From Erythrobacter sp. YJ-T3-07 (GTDB lineage Bacteria; Pseudomonadota; Alphaproteobacteria; Sphingomonadales; Sphingomonadaceae), in the NCBI RefSeq assembly GCF_015999305.1, contig NZ_JAEAGP010000001.1, positions 2,108,001-2,172,000 on the forward strand: DNA of 64,000 bases, written 5' to 3'. The notes below the pieces were generated by a model. It worked only from the letters and a program-made list of their open reading frames with translations, was not told the origin of the DNA and searched no databases. Both the position numbers and the translations under genes were made by a program. Position 1 is the stretch's first letter. Every line of letters starts with the position of its first letter. Below are positions 26,650-34,234 of this stretch, in pieces.

Positions 26650-27549
26650 ATGAGCGAACCGCAGAAACTGATGCTGGTCACCGGAATGTCCGGCGCGGGC
26701 AAGACGACGACCCTGCGCGTGCTGGAGGACCTCGGCTGGGAAGCGGTCGATAACTTCCCCGTCCGCCTGCTGCGCCCGATGGTGCGCGAAGTGCTTGCCG
26801 GGGAAGACCGCGTGCCATTGGCTATAGGGTTCGACACGCGCACCCGCGGGTTCGAGCCGCAAACCGTCATCGCAATCGTCAAGAGCCTGCAGGAACGCGA
26901 GGATCTGGCGCTCTCCACCCTGTTCATCGATTGCCGCAGCTCCGAGCTCGAGCGCCGCTACAACGAGACGCGTCGCCGCCATCCGCTGGCCAATGGCCGC
27001 ACCGCACTCGACGGCATTCTCGCCGAGCGCGACCTGCTCGAACCCCTGCGCCGCTGGGCCGACCTGCTGGTCGACACCAGCCAGCTGGCGACCAACGAGC
27101 TGCAGCAATTCGTCCGCCAGAACTTCGGCACCGACGGCGCGCCGCAGATCGCGGTGACCGTGTCCAGCTTCGGCTTCGCCCGGGGGATGCCGCCGCTGGC
27201 CGATCTGGTGTTCGACATGCGCTTCCTCGACAATCCGCACTGGGTCGAGGATCTGCGCGAGCAGACCGGGCTGGACGAGGATGTCGCGAACTTCCTCCAC
27301 CAGACCGACGGATTCGAGGACAACTTCACCCGCATCCGCGAGCTGCTGATGGACCTGCTGCCGCGCTACGGCGCGCAGGGCAAAAGCTATGTCCACATCG
27401 CATTCGGCTGCACCGGGGGGCGTCACCGGTCGGTCTACACGGCAGAGCGGATGGCCGCTGCGCTGCGCGATGCGGGCTATTCGCCCACGGTCAGCCACCG
27501 CAATCTGGCGAGCCGGGCGACCGATACTGTGGAAATGCAGACCGCATGA
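26650..27549 (+). CDS. rapZ: RNase adapter RapZ (NTPase)
   Basis: P-loop nucleotide-binding protein of 299 residues, YvcJ/RapZ family; in enterobacteria it guides RNase E to a small RNA governing amino-sugar synthesis. Walker A GMSGAGKTT is at 12-20; the C-terminal signature GCTGGRHRSVYTAERMA is intact. Part of the chvI-chvG-rapZ-PTS cluster. The usual hprK gene between chvG and rapZ is absent: only 91 noncoding bases, including a TATAAT hexamer at 26586-26591, separate them, so rapZ may have its own promoter. Confidence 0.94.
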   Translation: MSEPQKLMLVTGMSGAGKTTTLRVLEDLGWEAVDNFPVRLLRPMVREVLAGEDRVPLAIGFDTRTRGFEPQTVIAIVKSLQEREDLALSTLFIDCRSSELERRYNETRRRHPLANGRTALDGILAERDLLEPLRRWADLLVDTSQLATNELQQFVRQNFGTDGAPQIAVTVSSFGFARGMPPLADLVFDMRFLDNPHWVEDLREQTGLDEDVANFLHQTDGFEDNFTRIRELLMDLLPRYGAQGKSYVHIAFGCTGGRHRSVYTAERMAAALRDAGYSPTVSHRNLASRATDTVEMQTA

Positions 27550-27610
27550 GGCACCCCGGCGTTCGCGTTGGGCCTTGCCTTGGGCGTGTGTGCTTATAGA
27601 CACGGGCACC

Positions 27611-28039
27611 ATGATTGGCCTTATCCTGGTGACGCATGGACAACTCGCGCGCGAATTCGTGGCAGCGATGGAGCATGTCGTCGGCCCGCAGGACGCGATC
27701 TCCTCGGTCTGCATCGGTCCACAGGACGATGCCGAGGAATGCCGCGCCCAGATTCGCGACCAGATCGGCGAGGTCGATCGTGGTGAAGGCGTGATCATCC
27801 TGACCGACCTGTTCGGCGGAACGCCCTCCAACCTCGCGATCTCGCTGCTCGAGGAAGGGCGGGTCGAGGTGATCGCGGGGATCAATCTGCCCATGCTGAT
27901 CCGGCTGGCGCGGGCACGCGAGGCGATGCCGGTGGCAGAGGCGGTGCGCGCGGCACGCGACGCAGGCCGCAACTACATCACCATCGCTTCGGAATTCCTC
28001 GCCCGGCCGAGCGACGAGATCAAGGCGGCGGGCAAATGA
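27611..28039 (+). CDS. PTS mannose-type EIIA protein
   Basis: Cytosolic phosphoryl carrier of 142 residues, EIIA-Man/Fru family. His9 in LVTHGQLAREF is the phosphorylated residue; FGGTPSNLA and VIAGINLPML are family motifs. No EIIB/C permease genes follow, so this is likely the regulatory-type PTS of alphaproteobacteria, not a sugar transporter. ATGA overlap with HPr means coupled translation. Confidence 0.93.
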   Translation: MIGLILVTHGQLAREFVAAMEHVVGPQDAISSVCIGPQDDAEECRAQIRDQIGEVDRGEGVIILTDLFGGTPSNLAISLLEEGRVEVIAGINLPMLIRLARAREAMPVAEAVRAARDAGRNYITIASEFLARPSDEIKAAGK

Positions 28040-28314
28040 GCGAGCTGCGCAAGACCATCACCATCGTCAACCAGCGCGGCCTGCACGCACGCGCCAGCGC
28101 CAAGCTGGTCGAGGTGACCACCCGCTGGCCCGAGGCGACGGAGATCCAGGTCGCCAAGGACGGGCGCGCGGTCGACGGGCGCTCCATCCTCGACCTGATG
28201 ATGCTGGGCGCGGCGCGCGGCGACGAGATCGAGCTGATCGTCGCGGGCGAAGATGCCGATGCGGCGCTGGCCGAGATCGCCCAGCTGGTCGAAACCGGTT
28301 TCGGCGAAGAATAG
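28036..28314 (+). CDS. ptsH: HPr phosphocarrier protein
   Basis: 92-residue phosphocarrier between Enzyme I and EIIA. His17 in NQRGLHARASAK is the PEP-dependent phosphorylation site; the regulatory serine region is kept as GRSILDLMMLGA (Ser50), the site normally phosphorylated by HPr kinase. No hprK is seen in this cluster. The gene's start overlaps the EIIA stop by 4 bases. Confidence 0.95.
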   Translation: MSELRKTITIVNQRGLHARASAKLVEVTTRWPEATEIQVAKDGRAVDGRSILDLMMLGAARGDEIELIVAGEDADAALAEIAQLVETGFGEE

Positions 28315-28344
28315 GCGCGAGCGCCTCCCCTCCCTCACATCGTC

Positions 28345-29148
28345 ATGCCCCGTCGCGAGATCACCAGCTATTCCAACCCCACGATCAAGGCGCTGCGTTC
28401 GCTGCGGGAGAAGAAGCACCGCCAGCGCGAACGGCGCTTCCTCGCCGAAGGGCTGCGCCTGCTGACCGATGCGCGCGAGTCGGGCCGCGTGCCTGAAGTG
28501 CTGGTGATGGCCAGCAAGCGCGATCCCCATCCGCTGATCGACGCGCTGGAACACGCGGTTGAGGCGGCAGGCGGCGACGTGATCGAGACCACGCCCGACA
28601 TTCTTTCCAAGATCACCGGCAAGGACAATCCGCAGGCAGTCGCGGGCGCCTTTGCCGAGTGGGACACCTCGCTCGACCGGATCGACCGAGACGCCGCGCC
28701 GATCTGGCTGGTCGCGCAGGCGCTGCGCGATCCCGGCAACCTTGGCACGATGTTGCGGACCGCCGATGCGGTGGGCGCCGGCGGGCTGATCCTGATCGAC
28801 GATTGCGCCGATCCCTTCGGCGTGGAGGCGGTGCGCGCCAGCATGGGCGCGATCTTCACGCAAAATCTGGCCCGCGCGCGATGGGAGGAATTCCTGCCGT
28901 GGCTGCGTGAAGGACAGGGCCAGCTGGTCGCGGCAAGCTTGCGCGAGGCGGTCCCCTATCGCGGCGCGCCCTATGCGAGCCCATGCTTCGCGATGGTCGG
29001 CAACGAATCGCAGGGCCTGCCCGAAGCCTACGAGACGGCGTGCGACCTGCGCGTGACCATGCCGATGCGCGGACGGGCCGACAGCCTGAATGCGGCGGTG
29101 GCCGGCGCAGTGCTCGCCTACGAGGTGCTCGCCAGCCTCGAAGGATGA
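28345..29148 (+). CDS. TrmH/SpoU-family RNA methyltransferase
   Basis: 267-residue SPOUT-class 2'-O-methyltransferase, similar to RlmB/TsnR-like rRNA methylases. N-terminal substrate-binding part has REKKHRQRERRFLAEGLRLL (L30e-like). The knotted catalytic part contains ALRDPGNLGTMLRTADAVGA, FAMVGNESQGLP and MRGRADSLNAAVAGAVLAYE, the three SpoU motifs. Begins 30 bases after HPr, perhaps read through from it. The target nucleotide is not deducible. Confidence 0.92.
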   Translation: MPRREITSYSNPTIKALRSLREKKHRQRERRFLAEGLRLLTDARESGRVPEVLVMASKRDPHPLIDALEHAVEAAGGDVIETTPDILSKITGKDNPQAVAGAFAEWDTSLDRIDRDAAPIWLVAQALRDPGNLGTMLRTADAVGAGGLILIDDCADPFGVEAVRASMGAIFTQNLARARWEEFLPWLREGQGQLVAASLREAVPYRGAPYASPCFAMVGNESQGLPEAYETACDLRVTMPMRGRADSLNAAVAGAVLAYEVLASLEG

Positions 29149-29458
29149 CAGGGTGACACGTGTCACCCGGGTGTCACCCGGTTGGGGCGGCGACATTCTT
29201 CAAGAGAAACAATGCGCTGCTGCGCGCGAACTGCCGCAGGGTGACAGATGCGCGTTCTAGGCGCGCCGGGGAAGCCAACGATTGCAAAGAGCGATCGCGG
29301 TGTAGCCGATGCGTGAGATGTAGGAAATCCGCGCAGCCCCCCGCCACCCTCGTCATCCCGGGCTCGACCCGGGATCCCGCTTCTACCCCGGCAGCGTTTG
29401 GAGAAGCACCAACCCGGGTCGGAGCCCGGGGCGACGCTGGAGGCTGATCCGCGCCCGA
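29149..29458. other. 310-base noncoding interval with a perfect palindrome and a REP
   Basis: No gene seen. It holds an 18-base perfect palindrome, GGGTGACACGTGTCACCC (29151-29168), followed directly by the imperfect dyad GGGTGTCACCC (29169-29179), another GGGTGACAG near 29239, and the dyad repeat at 29351-29436. Confidence 0.7.
29351..29436. repeat. REP-like dyad repeat, CGTCATCCCGGG family
   Basis: Left end CGTCATCCCGGGCTCGACCC and right end ACCCGGGTCGGAGCCCGGGG, then CGACG, are imperfect inverted copies. AGAAGCACCA inside is shared with the copy at 30191. Three copies of this family lie within 3.6 kb. Confidence 0.75.
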
Positions 29459-30166
29459 TCAGTCGCCCGCGACGAAGGCGGTGATCGTCCACTTCCCGTC
29501 GATCCGGTTCACCGCGATCCGGTAGTCGACGATGCTGCGCAGCGCATGGTCGGCGATATAACCTGCGGCACCATCCTGCGTCATCACGGCCTGATAACCG
29601 GTCTGCTGGTCTGTCTCCTCGTGCCCGTCGACATACTGGTCGTCATACCGAACCAGCGCCCAGTCCCAGCTGATCCGCTCGATCACGCGCGCGTCCTCGG
29701 CAGGGGCGAAGCGCAGTGGCACGTCGACCCCGGTGACGATCACGGTTTCGAACACCTCTCCGCCAAAGGTCTTGGTGAAATACCACGGGAAGGCGATGTA
29801 ATCCGTGTCCTGCGCGCCCTCCTCGCCGATACCGCAGCCCAGCTGCACAGCGTCGGCAAGGTCATCCCAGCTGTTATAGGCCCCGGCATCGAGCCGCTTG
29901 CGCAGCTCCTCCACGCCCGAGCCGCCACCGAAATCGAGCGTCACGTCCGGATCGGTCAGAGCGATCAGCGCATCGGCATCGCGCAAGGTGATCGCGCGCT
30001 CCAGCCGTTGGTGAAACTCGGCATAGCCCGGCAGCCCGGTGCATTCGTCACGCGGCGCGAGCGGGCCGGGGCCTTCCCCTGCCGGCGCAGTCTGCGCGAT
30101 CGCAGGTGCTGCCGCGAGGCCCACAGCAAGCACTCCGGTCAGGATATTCATCGCCAACGCCCGCAT
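29459..30166 (-). CDS. Periplasmic hypothetical protein
   Basis: Secreted protein of 235 residues, no known family. Signal peptide MRALAMNILTGVLAVGLAAA... ends in AIAQ. The mature part starts with a Pro/Gly linker, then helical and mixed segments: AITLRDADALIALTDPDVTLDFGGGSG, a phrase reminiscent of NTF2-like/SnoaL-type proteins, and a C-terminal DYRIAVNRIDGKWTITAFVAGD that fits the same fold. This similarity is an inference. GGGGAGG upstream fixes the start at 30166. Confidence 0.78.
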   Translation of the reverse strand: MRALAMNILTGVLAVGLAAAPAIAQTAPAGEGPGPLAPRDECTGLPGYAEFHQRLERAITLRDADALIALTDPDVTLDFGGGSGVEELRKRLDAGAYNSWDDLADAVQLGCGIGEEGAQDTDYIAFPWYFTKTFGGEVFETVIVTGVDVPLRFAPAEDARVIERISWDWALVRYDDQYVDGHEETDQQTGYQAVMTQDGAAGYIADHALRSIVDYRIAVNRIDGKWTITAFVAGD

Positions 30167-30190
30167 ACAACCTCCCCATTCAAACGCCCA

Positions 30191-30298
30191 CGTCATTCCG
30201 GGCCTGACCCGGGGGTCGGGCTTTTTCGAGGGTCGCGCTTAAAGAAGCACCACCCCTTATTCCCTGCCTGCGCAGGGACAGGCAAGTCCGGGGCGACG
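30191..30298. repeat. REP-like dyad repeat, CGTCATCCCGGG family
   Basis: CGTCATTCCGGGCCTGACCC at the left and AAGTCCGGGGCGACG at the right border a 108-base element with internal hairpins and the shared AGAAGCACCA segment. Lies between the 29.5-kb hypothetical gene and rmuC. Confidence 0.7.
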
Positions 30299-30314
30299 GA
30301 ATGGCATGATGTGC

Positions 30315-31787
30315 CTAATCCGCCGCGTCGCGCGCATCTTCCAGTTGCTTGCCCTCGCCTTCTTCCTCCAGCGCAGCGACATCTTCCGACGTGTAGGTCG
30401 GTGTTTCAGCGATCTGCGGGATTTCCTCGATCTCGCGCTTGCCTATCTCGATGCCCTTTTCGGACAGACGCCGACCAGCGGAGAGGACATTGCGCTCGAA
30501 GCTGCCGACGAACTTGTTGTAGTTCTTGACCGCGCTTTCCAGCCCGCCGCCGACGCGCTTCATGTGCTCGGCCGCGATGGCGAGGCGGTCGTAGAGCTCC
30601 CCGCCCGCCTTGCCGATCTCCATCGCTTCCTTGGCGATCGTGTCCTGCCGCCAGACCTGCGCCACCGTCCGCGCAATCGCAACCAGATTGGTAGGAGTTG
30701 CCAGCAACACCTTGTTACGAAAGGCGAAATCCCACAACTCGGGATCGGCATCGAGCGCGGCGGCGACGAAATGCTCGCCGGGCACGAACATCACGACATA
30801 GTCGGGCGCGTCGTCGAACTGGCTCTGGTAGCTCTTCGACCCCAGCGTCTGGACATGGCCGCGCATCGACTTGGCGTGCAGGTCCAGATGCCGCTTGCGC
30901 TCCCCCTCGTCCTCCGCCTCGAACGCGGCCTGGTAGGCGTTCAAGGAGACCTTGGCGTCGATCACCAGCTTCTTGGAGCCGGGCACGTTGACGATCGCAT
31001 CGGGCCGCAGCCTGCCCTCGTCGGTCTCCAGCGACTGTTCGAGGTTGAAGTCGGTATGCTCCGACAGGCCGCACTGCTCGAGCACGTTCTGCAACGCCCG
31101 CTCGCCCCAGCGCCCGCGCGCCTTGGGTGCGTTGGTCAGCGAATTGCCAAGCCGCTGCGCCTCGCGCCGGACCTCTTCCTGCCCCAGCCGCATCTGCTCG
31201 ATCTGCGCGGCTAGCGAGGAGAAGGCATTGGTGCGCTTCTCCTCCAGCGCGGCGACCTGATCCTCGTATTTCTTGAGCCGGTCGCCCACCGGCGCGAGCA
31301 GCGCGCGAATCTTCTCCTCGGAGGATTTCTCGGAGTGGCCGAACCGCTCGGTCGCGCGCTCCAGAAACGCCTCCTGCGCCTTGCTCAGTACGGCGGAGCC
31401 GGTGTTCTGGAATTCCTTGAGCAATTCCTCGCGCGCTTCGACCAGCAGGCGTTTCTGCTCGTCGAAATTGGCGGTCTTCTCTTTCAAAGTCGCGAGTTCG
31501 GAGGACAGCGCACCATTGGCCCGCCGCGCCTCTTCCAGCACGGTTTCATGCCGTGCGCGGGTTTCCTTAAGCTCGGCCTCCAGCGCATCGACGCGCGCGC
31601 CCTTCTCGCGCGAGGCCTCGAGCTCGGCATAGGCGCGCAGGTACTTGGCGTCGGTCTCCTTCGCCTCCCGCTCGCTCTCGGCATAACGGTTCTTCCATTC
31701 CGCGACCGGACGCGAGCCGAGAAACCAGCCCGCCGCTAATCCAACTAAGAGGCCTGCTATCAGGCCAACGATTTGAATGATTTCCAT
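30315..31787 (-). CDS. rmuC: DNA recombination protein RmuC
   Basis: 490-residue protein of the RmuC family, thought to limit inverted-repeat recombination, with a restriction-endonuclease-like fold. One N-terminal membrane helix (about residues 4-24), a long coiled coil (about 35-200), then the nuclease-like domain with ALQNVLEQCGL, FNLEQS, LRPDAIVNVPGSKKLVIDAKVSLNAY, where the D...D.K pattern marks the catalytic site. The start ATG 31787 is preceded by GGAGGG. Upstream lie a hairpin and a small ORF on the same strand. Confidence 0.95.
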   Translation of the reverse strand: MEIIQIVGLIAGLLVGLAAGWFLGSRPVAEWKNRYAESEREAKETDAKYLRAYAELEASREKGARVDALEAELKETRARHETVLEEARRANGALSSELATLKEKTANFDEQKRLLVEAREELLKEFQNTGSAVLSKAQEAFLERATERFGHSEKSSEEKIRALLAPVGDRLKKYEDQVAALEEKRTNAFSSLAAQIEQMRLGQEEVRREAQRLGNSLTNAPKARGRWGERALQNVLEQCGLSEHTDFNLEQSLETDEGRLRPDAIVNVPGSKKLVIDAKVSLNAYQAAFEAEDEGERKRHLDLHAKSMRGHVQTLGSKSYQSQFDDAPDYVVMFVPGEHFVAAALDADPELWDFAFRNKVLLATPTNLVAIARTVAQVWRQDTIAKEAMEIGKAGGELYDRLAIAAEHMKRVGGGLESAVKNYNKFVGSFERNVLSAGRRLSEKGIEIGKREIEEIPQIAETPTYTSEDVAALEEEGEGKQLEDARDAAD

Positions 31788-31802
31788 CGATCCCTCCAAA
31801 AC

Positions 31803-31838
31803 ACCGAGGTCGGCGGTGTAATCCACCGACCTCGGCGC
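31803..31838 (-). terminator. Hairpin between small ORF and rmuC (terminator or attenuator)
   Basis: On the minus strand CCGAGGTCGG and CCGACCTCGG form a perfect 10-bp stem with a 12-base loop, followed by TGTTTT and then the rmuC Shine-Dalgarno. It starts 4 bases after the stop of the 47-codon ORF. The short T run makes it a possible attenuator rather than a strong terminator. Confidence 0.6.
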
Positions 31839-31841
31839 AGA

Positions 31842-31985
31842 TCAAAAGGCGTCCGCTCCGCCAGCAATCAGAATTGCAAGCTTGACCAAGTTGAGAAAGA
31901 CCAAAGCCTGACTCAAACTCAGCTGAGCTCCGAAGCAAAAATGACTTCCGGAATCGCGACGCCACAGAACCTGCCAGTAAAACAT
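31842..31985 (-). CDS. Small hydrophobic ORF upstream of rmuC (47 aa)
   Basis: A 47-codon frame with ATG 31985 placed 5 bases after a perfect GGAGG (31991-31995 on the plus strand). The peptide begins MFYWQVLWRRDSG and has a hydrophobic stretch near residues 22-42 (Leu-rich, LVFLNLVKLAILIAGG), so it may be a small membrane protein or a leader peptide. It is followed 4 bases later by a strong hairpin and then rmuC. Codon use is less GC-biased than in the neighbours. No homologue recognised. Confidence 0.5.
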   Translation of the reverse strand: MFYWQVLWRRDSGSHFCFGAQLSLSQALVFLNLVKLAILIAGGADAF

Positions 31986-32453
31986 GGCATCCTCCGTGCG
32001 TATCTATTTTAGGGAGTGCTCGTCGCCACAGGGAGCCAAATCGATGAGCCAGTGCTTGGGGCTAGTCCAGTAGGAGAGCCGTCAATCTTTGCAAAACCAT
32101 CAGCATTTGTGAAATCGGAGCGCTAAAAATTCGATTGCCAATCGGTCGCGGCCATAAATCTCCTTATTAATAATCCCACATCGCACGAATCATCGGTTCC
32201 TACAAACGTTCCGCAAATATTTTCCACCACCGCTTAGCGTCACCTCGCCCCTCGTCACAGACAGCGGGAAGGCGTTGAACACGACGCTAGGGAAAATTCG
32301 GTTGTCTCGTAGGAAAGCTGGTGATTGCGCCCTGCCCGCGGCAGAAAAAAGAGAACCTCGATCGTTCTGACCGCTCCAAATAGAGGCTTTTTCTGGCCTA
32401 AAGTTCGGAACACCTTGCGCTTTCTCTCGCTAAACAGGCGAAGGAGAAAATCC
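31986..32453. other. 468-base low-GC intergenic region
   Basis: Clearly lower in GC than the rest of the window, with AT-rich stretches such as TTATTAATAAT near 32163. It should hold divergent promoters for the small ORF/rmuC and for the Cys-rich protein gene. A weak minus-strand hairpin, AGAAC/GTTCT then CTTTTTT (32345-32368), could end an unannotated transcript. I see no convincing coding frame or known RNA. Confidence 0.6.
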
Positions 32454-32852
32454 ATGTCGATCAAGGAAATGATCAGCGAGCACCCGTCCGTCGGGGCCGA
32501 TTACAACGAGCAGCTGGCCGAGGCGGTGAAGCACGCGATGTATTGCGCGGCGATCTGCAATTCGTGCGTCGATGCGTGCAATGCAGAAGAAGGCGACATG
32601 TCCGAATGCATCCGCAAATGCTCGGACTGCTCGGATATCTGTCAGGCGGTCAGCACGGTTGCCGCGCGGCGAACGCATGGCAACACGGCGGTCATCAAGT
32701 CGCTGCTCGAGGCCTGCATCCTCGCCTGCAAGGTCTGCGCGGAGGAATGCGCGAAGCATGACAACCCGCACTGCAAGCGCTGCGAGAAGATGTGCCGCGA
32801 GTGCATGGAAGACTGCGTGAAGGCGCTTCAGGGCATGGTTGCGGCGGCGTAA
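32454..32852 (+). CDS. Cytosolic four-helix-bundle copper-storage-type protein (Csp/DUF326)
   Basis: 132-residue Cys-rich protein with 17 cysteines, arranged as repeated CxxxC/CxxC pairs: MYCAAICNSCVDAC, ECIRKCSDCSDIC, EACILACKVCAEEC, HCKRCEKMCRECMEDC. This matches the Csp3/DUF326 family, in which Cys residues line a four-helix bundle and bind many Cu(I) ions. No signal peptide, so cytosolic. The start is set by GAAGGAG 7 bases upstream. It stands alone, with no copper transporter or regulator beside it. Copper binding is inferred from the family. Confidence 0.9.
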   Translation: MSIKEMISEHPSVGADYNEQLAEAVKHAMYCAAICNSCVDACNAEEGDMSECIRKCSDCSDICQAVSTVAARRTHGNTAVIKSLLEACILACKVCAEECAKHDNPHCKRCEKMCRECMEDCVKALQGMVAAA

Positions 32853-32869
32853 GCCCGACAAAGAGAACC

Positions 32870-32956
32870 CGTCGCCCCGGACTTGATCCGGAGGACGGGT
32901 TCCTAAAAGCAAACCGCCAGAAGGCAGCCTTGCGCCGGATCAAGTCCGGGGCGACG
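32870..32956. repeat. Inverted repeat with 22-bp perfect arms
   Basis: CGTCGCCCCGGACTTGATCC (then GG; 32870-32891) and its exact inverse (32935-32956) flank 43 bases. Same family as the dyads at 29351 and 30191. On a transcript it would form a long hairpin after the Csp gene and at the end of def. Confidence 0.88.
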
Positions 32957-32974
32957 TTTAATGTGGCGTAGTGA

Positions 32975-33547
32975 TTAAGCCGCAACCCGCAGCTTCTTGA
33001 GCTTCTTAAGCGCCATCTGGCGCTTGAGGCGGCTGAGGTGGTCGATGAACAGGATGCCTTCGAGGTGGTCCATCTCGTGCTGGATGCAGGTGGCGAGCAG
33101 GCCCTCCATCGCCTCGGTATGTTCCTTACCGTCGAGATCCTTCCAGCGGACGGTGCAGGTCGCGGGGCGATCGACGTCGGCGTAGATGTCGGGGACCGAG
33201 AGGCAGCCTTCCTGATAGGTCGCCAGCTCCTCGTTCGGTTCGAGAATTTCGGGGTTGATGAACACCCGCGGCTCTTTCTTGGTCGCCGGGTGCGTGTGCT
33301 TGTGCCCGTCATGGTCGCACTCGATCGGCTCTGCGTCCGGGTCTTCGGGCTGCAGGTCGATCACGAGGATGCGCTTGGGCACGCCGACCTGGATCGCCGC
33401 AAGGCCGATGCCGTTGGCGGCGTACATCGTCTCGAACATGTCGTCGACGAGGGTGCGCAGATCGTCGTCGAACTCGCCCGCTTCAACGGGCTGGGAGACG
33501 GTTTTCAGCCGGGGGTCCGGCACTTCAAGGATTTCGCGGATAGCCAT
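32975..33547 (-). CDS. def: Peptide deformylase
   Basis: Removes the formyl group from nascent proteins; 190 residues. All three motifs are intact: GIGLAAIQVG, EGCLSVP (Cys115) and the metal site CIQHEMDHLEG (His157, His161). Between strands, residues about 67-93 form an extra acidic and His-rich loop (DHDGHKHTH) not found in E. coli Def; such insertions occur in sphingomonads as far as I recall. Followed downstream on the same strand by nothing; recR lies 40 bases upstream in the same direction. Confidence 0.96.
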   Translation of the reverse strand: MAIREILEVPDPRLKTVSQPVEAGEFDDDLRTLVDDMFETMYAANGIGLAAIQVGVPKRILVIDLQPEDPDAEPIECDHDGHKHTHPATKKEPRVFINPEILEPNEELATYQEGCLSVPDIYADVDRPATCTVRWKDLDGKEHTEAMEGLLATCIQHEMDHLEGILFIDHLSRLKRQMALKKLKKLRVAA

Positions 33548-33587
33548 GGGAGATCAGATAAGCGGGCTTCGCTCCGCTATCAAGCGG

Positions 33588-34181
33588 TTAGCCCATCGGC
33601 CTGCGCGCCCGCAGCGCCTGCGCCAGTGTGCCCTCATCGAGATAGTCCAGCTCCCCGCCTACCGGCAGGCCGTGCGCGAGTTGCGTGATGCGAACGGGGA
33701 AATCGCCCAGCCGCTCGGCGAGGTAATGCGCGGTGGTCTGCCCTTCGAGCGTGGCGTTCATCGCCAGCACGACCTCGTCCACGCCTGCTTCGACGCGCGC
33801 CAGCAGGCCGGGGATGGCGAGGTCTTCGGGACGCACGCCGTCCAATGCGGAGAGCCGCCCGCCGAGCACGTGGAACGTGCCCGAGAACAGCTTCGCCCGG
33901 TCGAGCGCCCACAGGTCCGCCACATCCTCGACCACGCAGATCGACTTCGCATCGCGCCGTGGATCGGAGCAGATGCCGCAAGGGTCGCGCGTGTCGACAT
34001 TGCCGCAGATGCGGCATTCCTCCAGCGTGTCCTGCACGGCGAGCAGCGCGTCGAGCAGCGCGGGCAGCGCGGTCTCGCGCTTCTTGACCAGATGCAGCAC
34101 CGCGCGCCGCGCCGAGCGCGGCCCCAGCCCGGGCAGGCGGGCGAGCGCGGATGCCAGTGTCTCGATCTCTTGCGATGCCAT
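33588..34181 (-). CDS. recR: Recombination protein RecR
   Basis: RecFOR pathway clamp protein, 197 residues. The N-terminal helix-hairpin-helix contains [16 protein letters not shown]; the zinc finger is [16 protein letters not shown]; the Toprim domain starts [14 protein letters not shown] and includes [21 protein letters not shown] 34181 gives the standard start; an upstream frame extension would reach into the divergent fmt promoter. Same strand as def, 40 bases apart. Confidence 0.96.
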   Translation of the reverse strand: MASQEIETLASALARLPGLGPRSARRAVLHLVKKRETALPALLDALLAVQDTLEECRICGNVDTRDPCGICSDPRRDAKSICVVEDVADLWALDRAKLFSGTFHVLGGRLSALDGVRPEDLAIPGLLARVEAGVDEVVLAMNATLEGQTTAHYLAERLGDFPVRITQLAHGLPVGGELDYLDEGTLAQALRARRPMG

Positions 34182-34234
34182 GGGGTGACAGATAGGGCGA
34201 GCACCCCTCCACAGCAAAGGTCGCCGCACAGCTT

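Noticed and set aside
31773..32012. 79-codon plus-strand frame in the rmuC upstream region
   Set aside because: No Shine-Dalgarno and biased composition; the opposite-strand 47-codon ORF with GGAGG is better supported.
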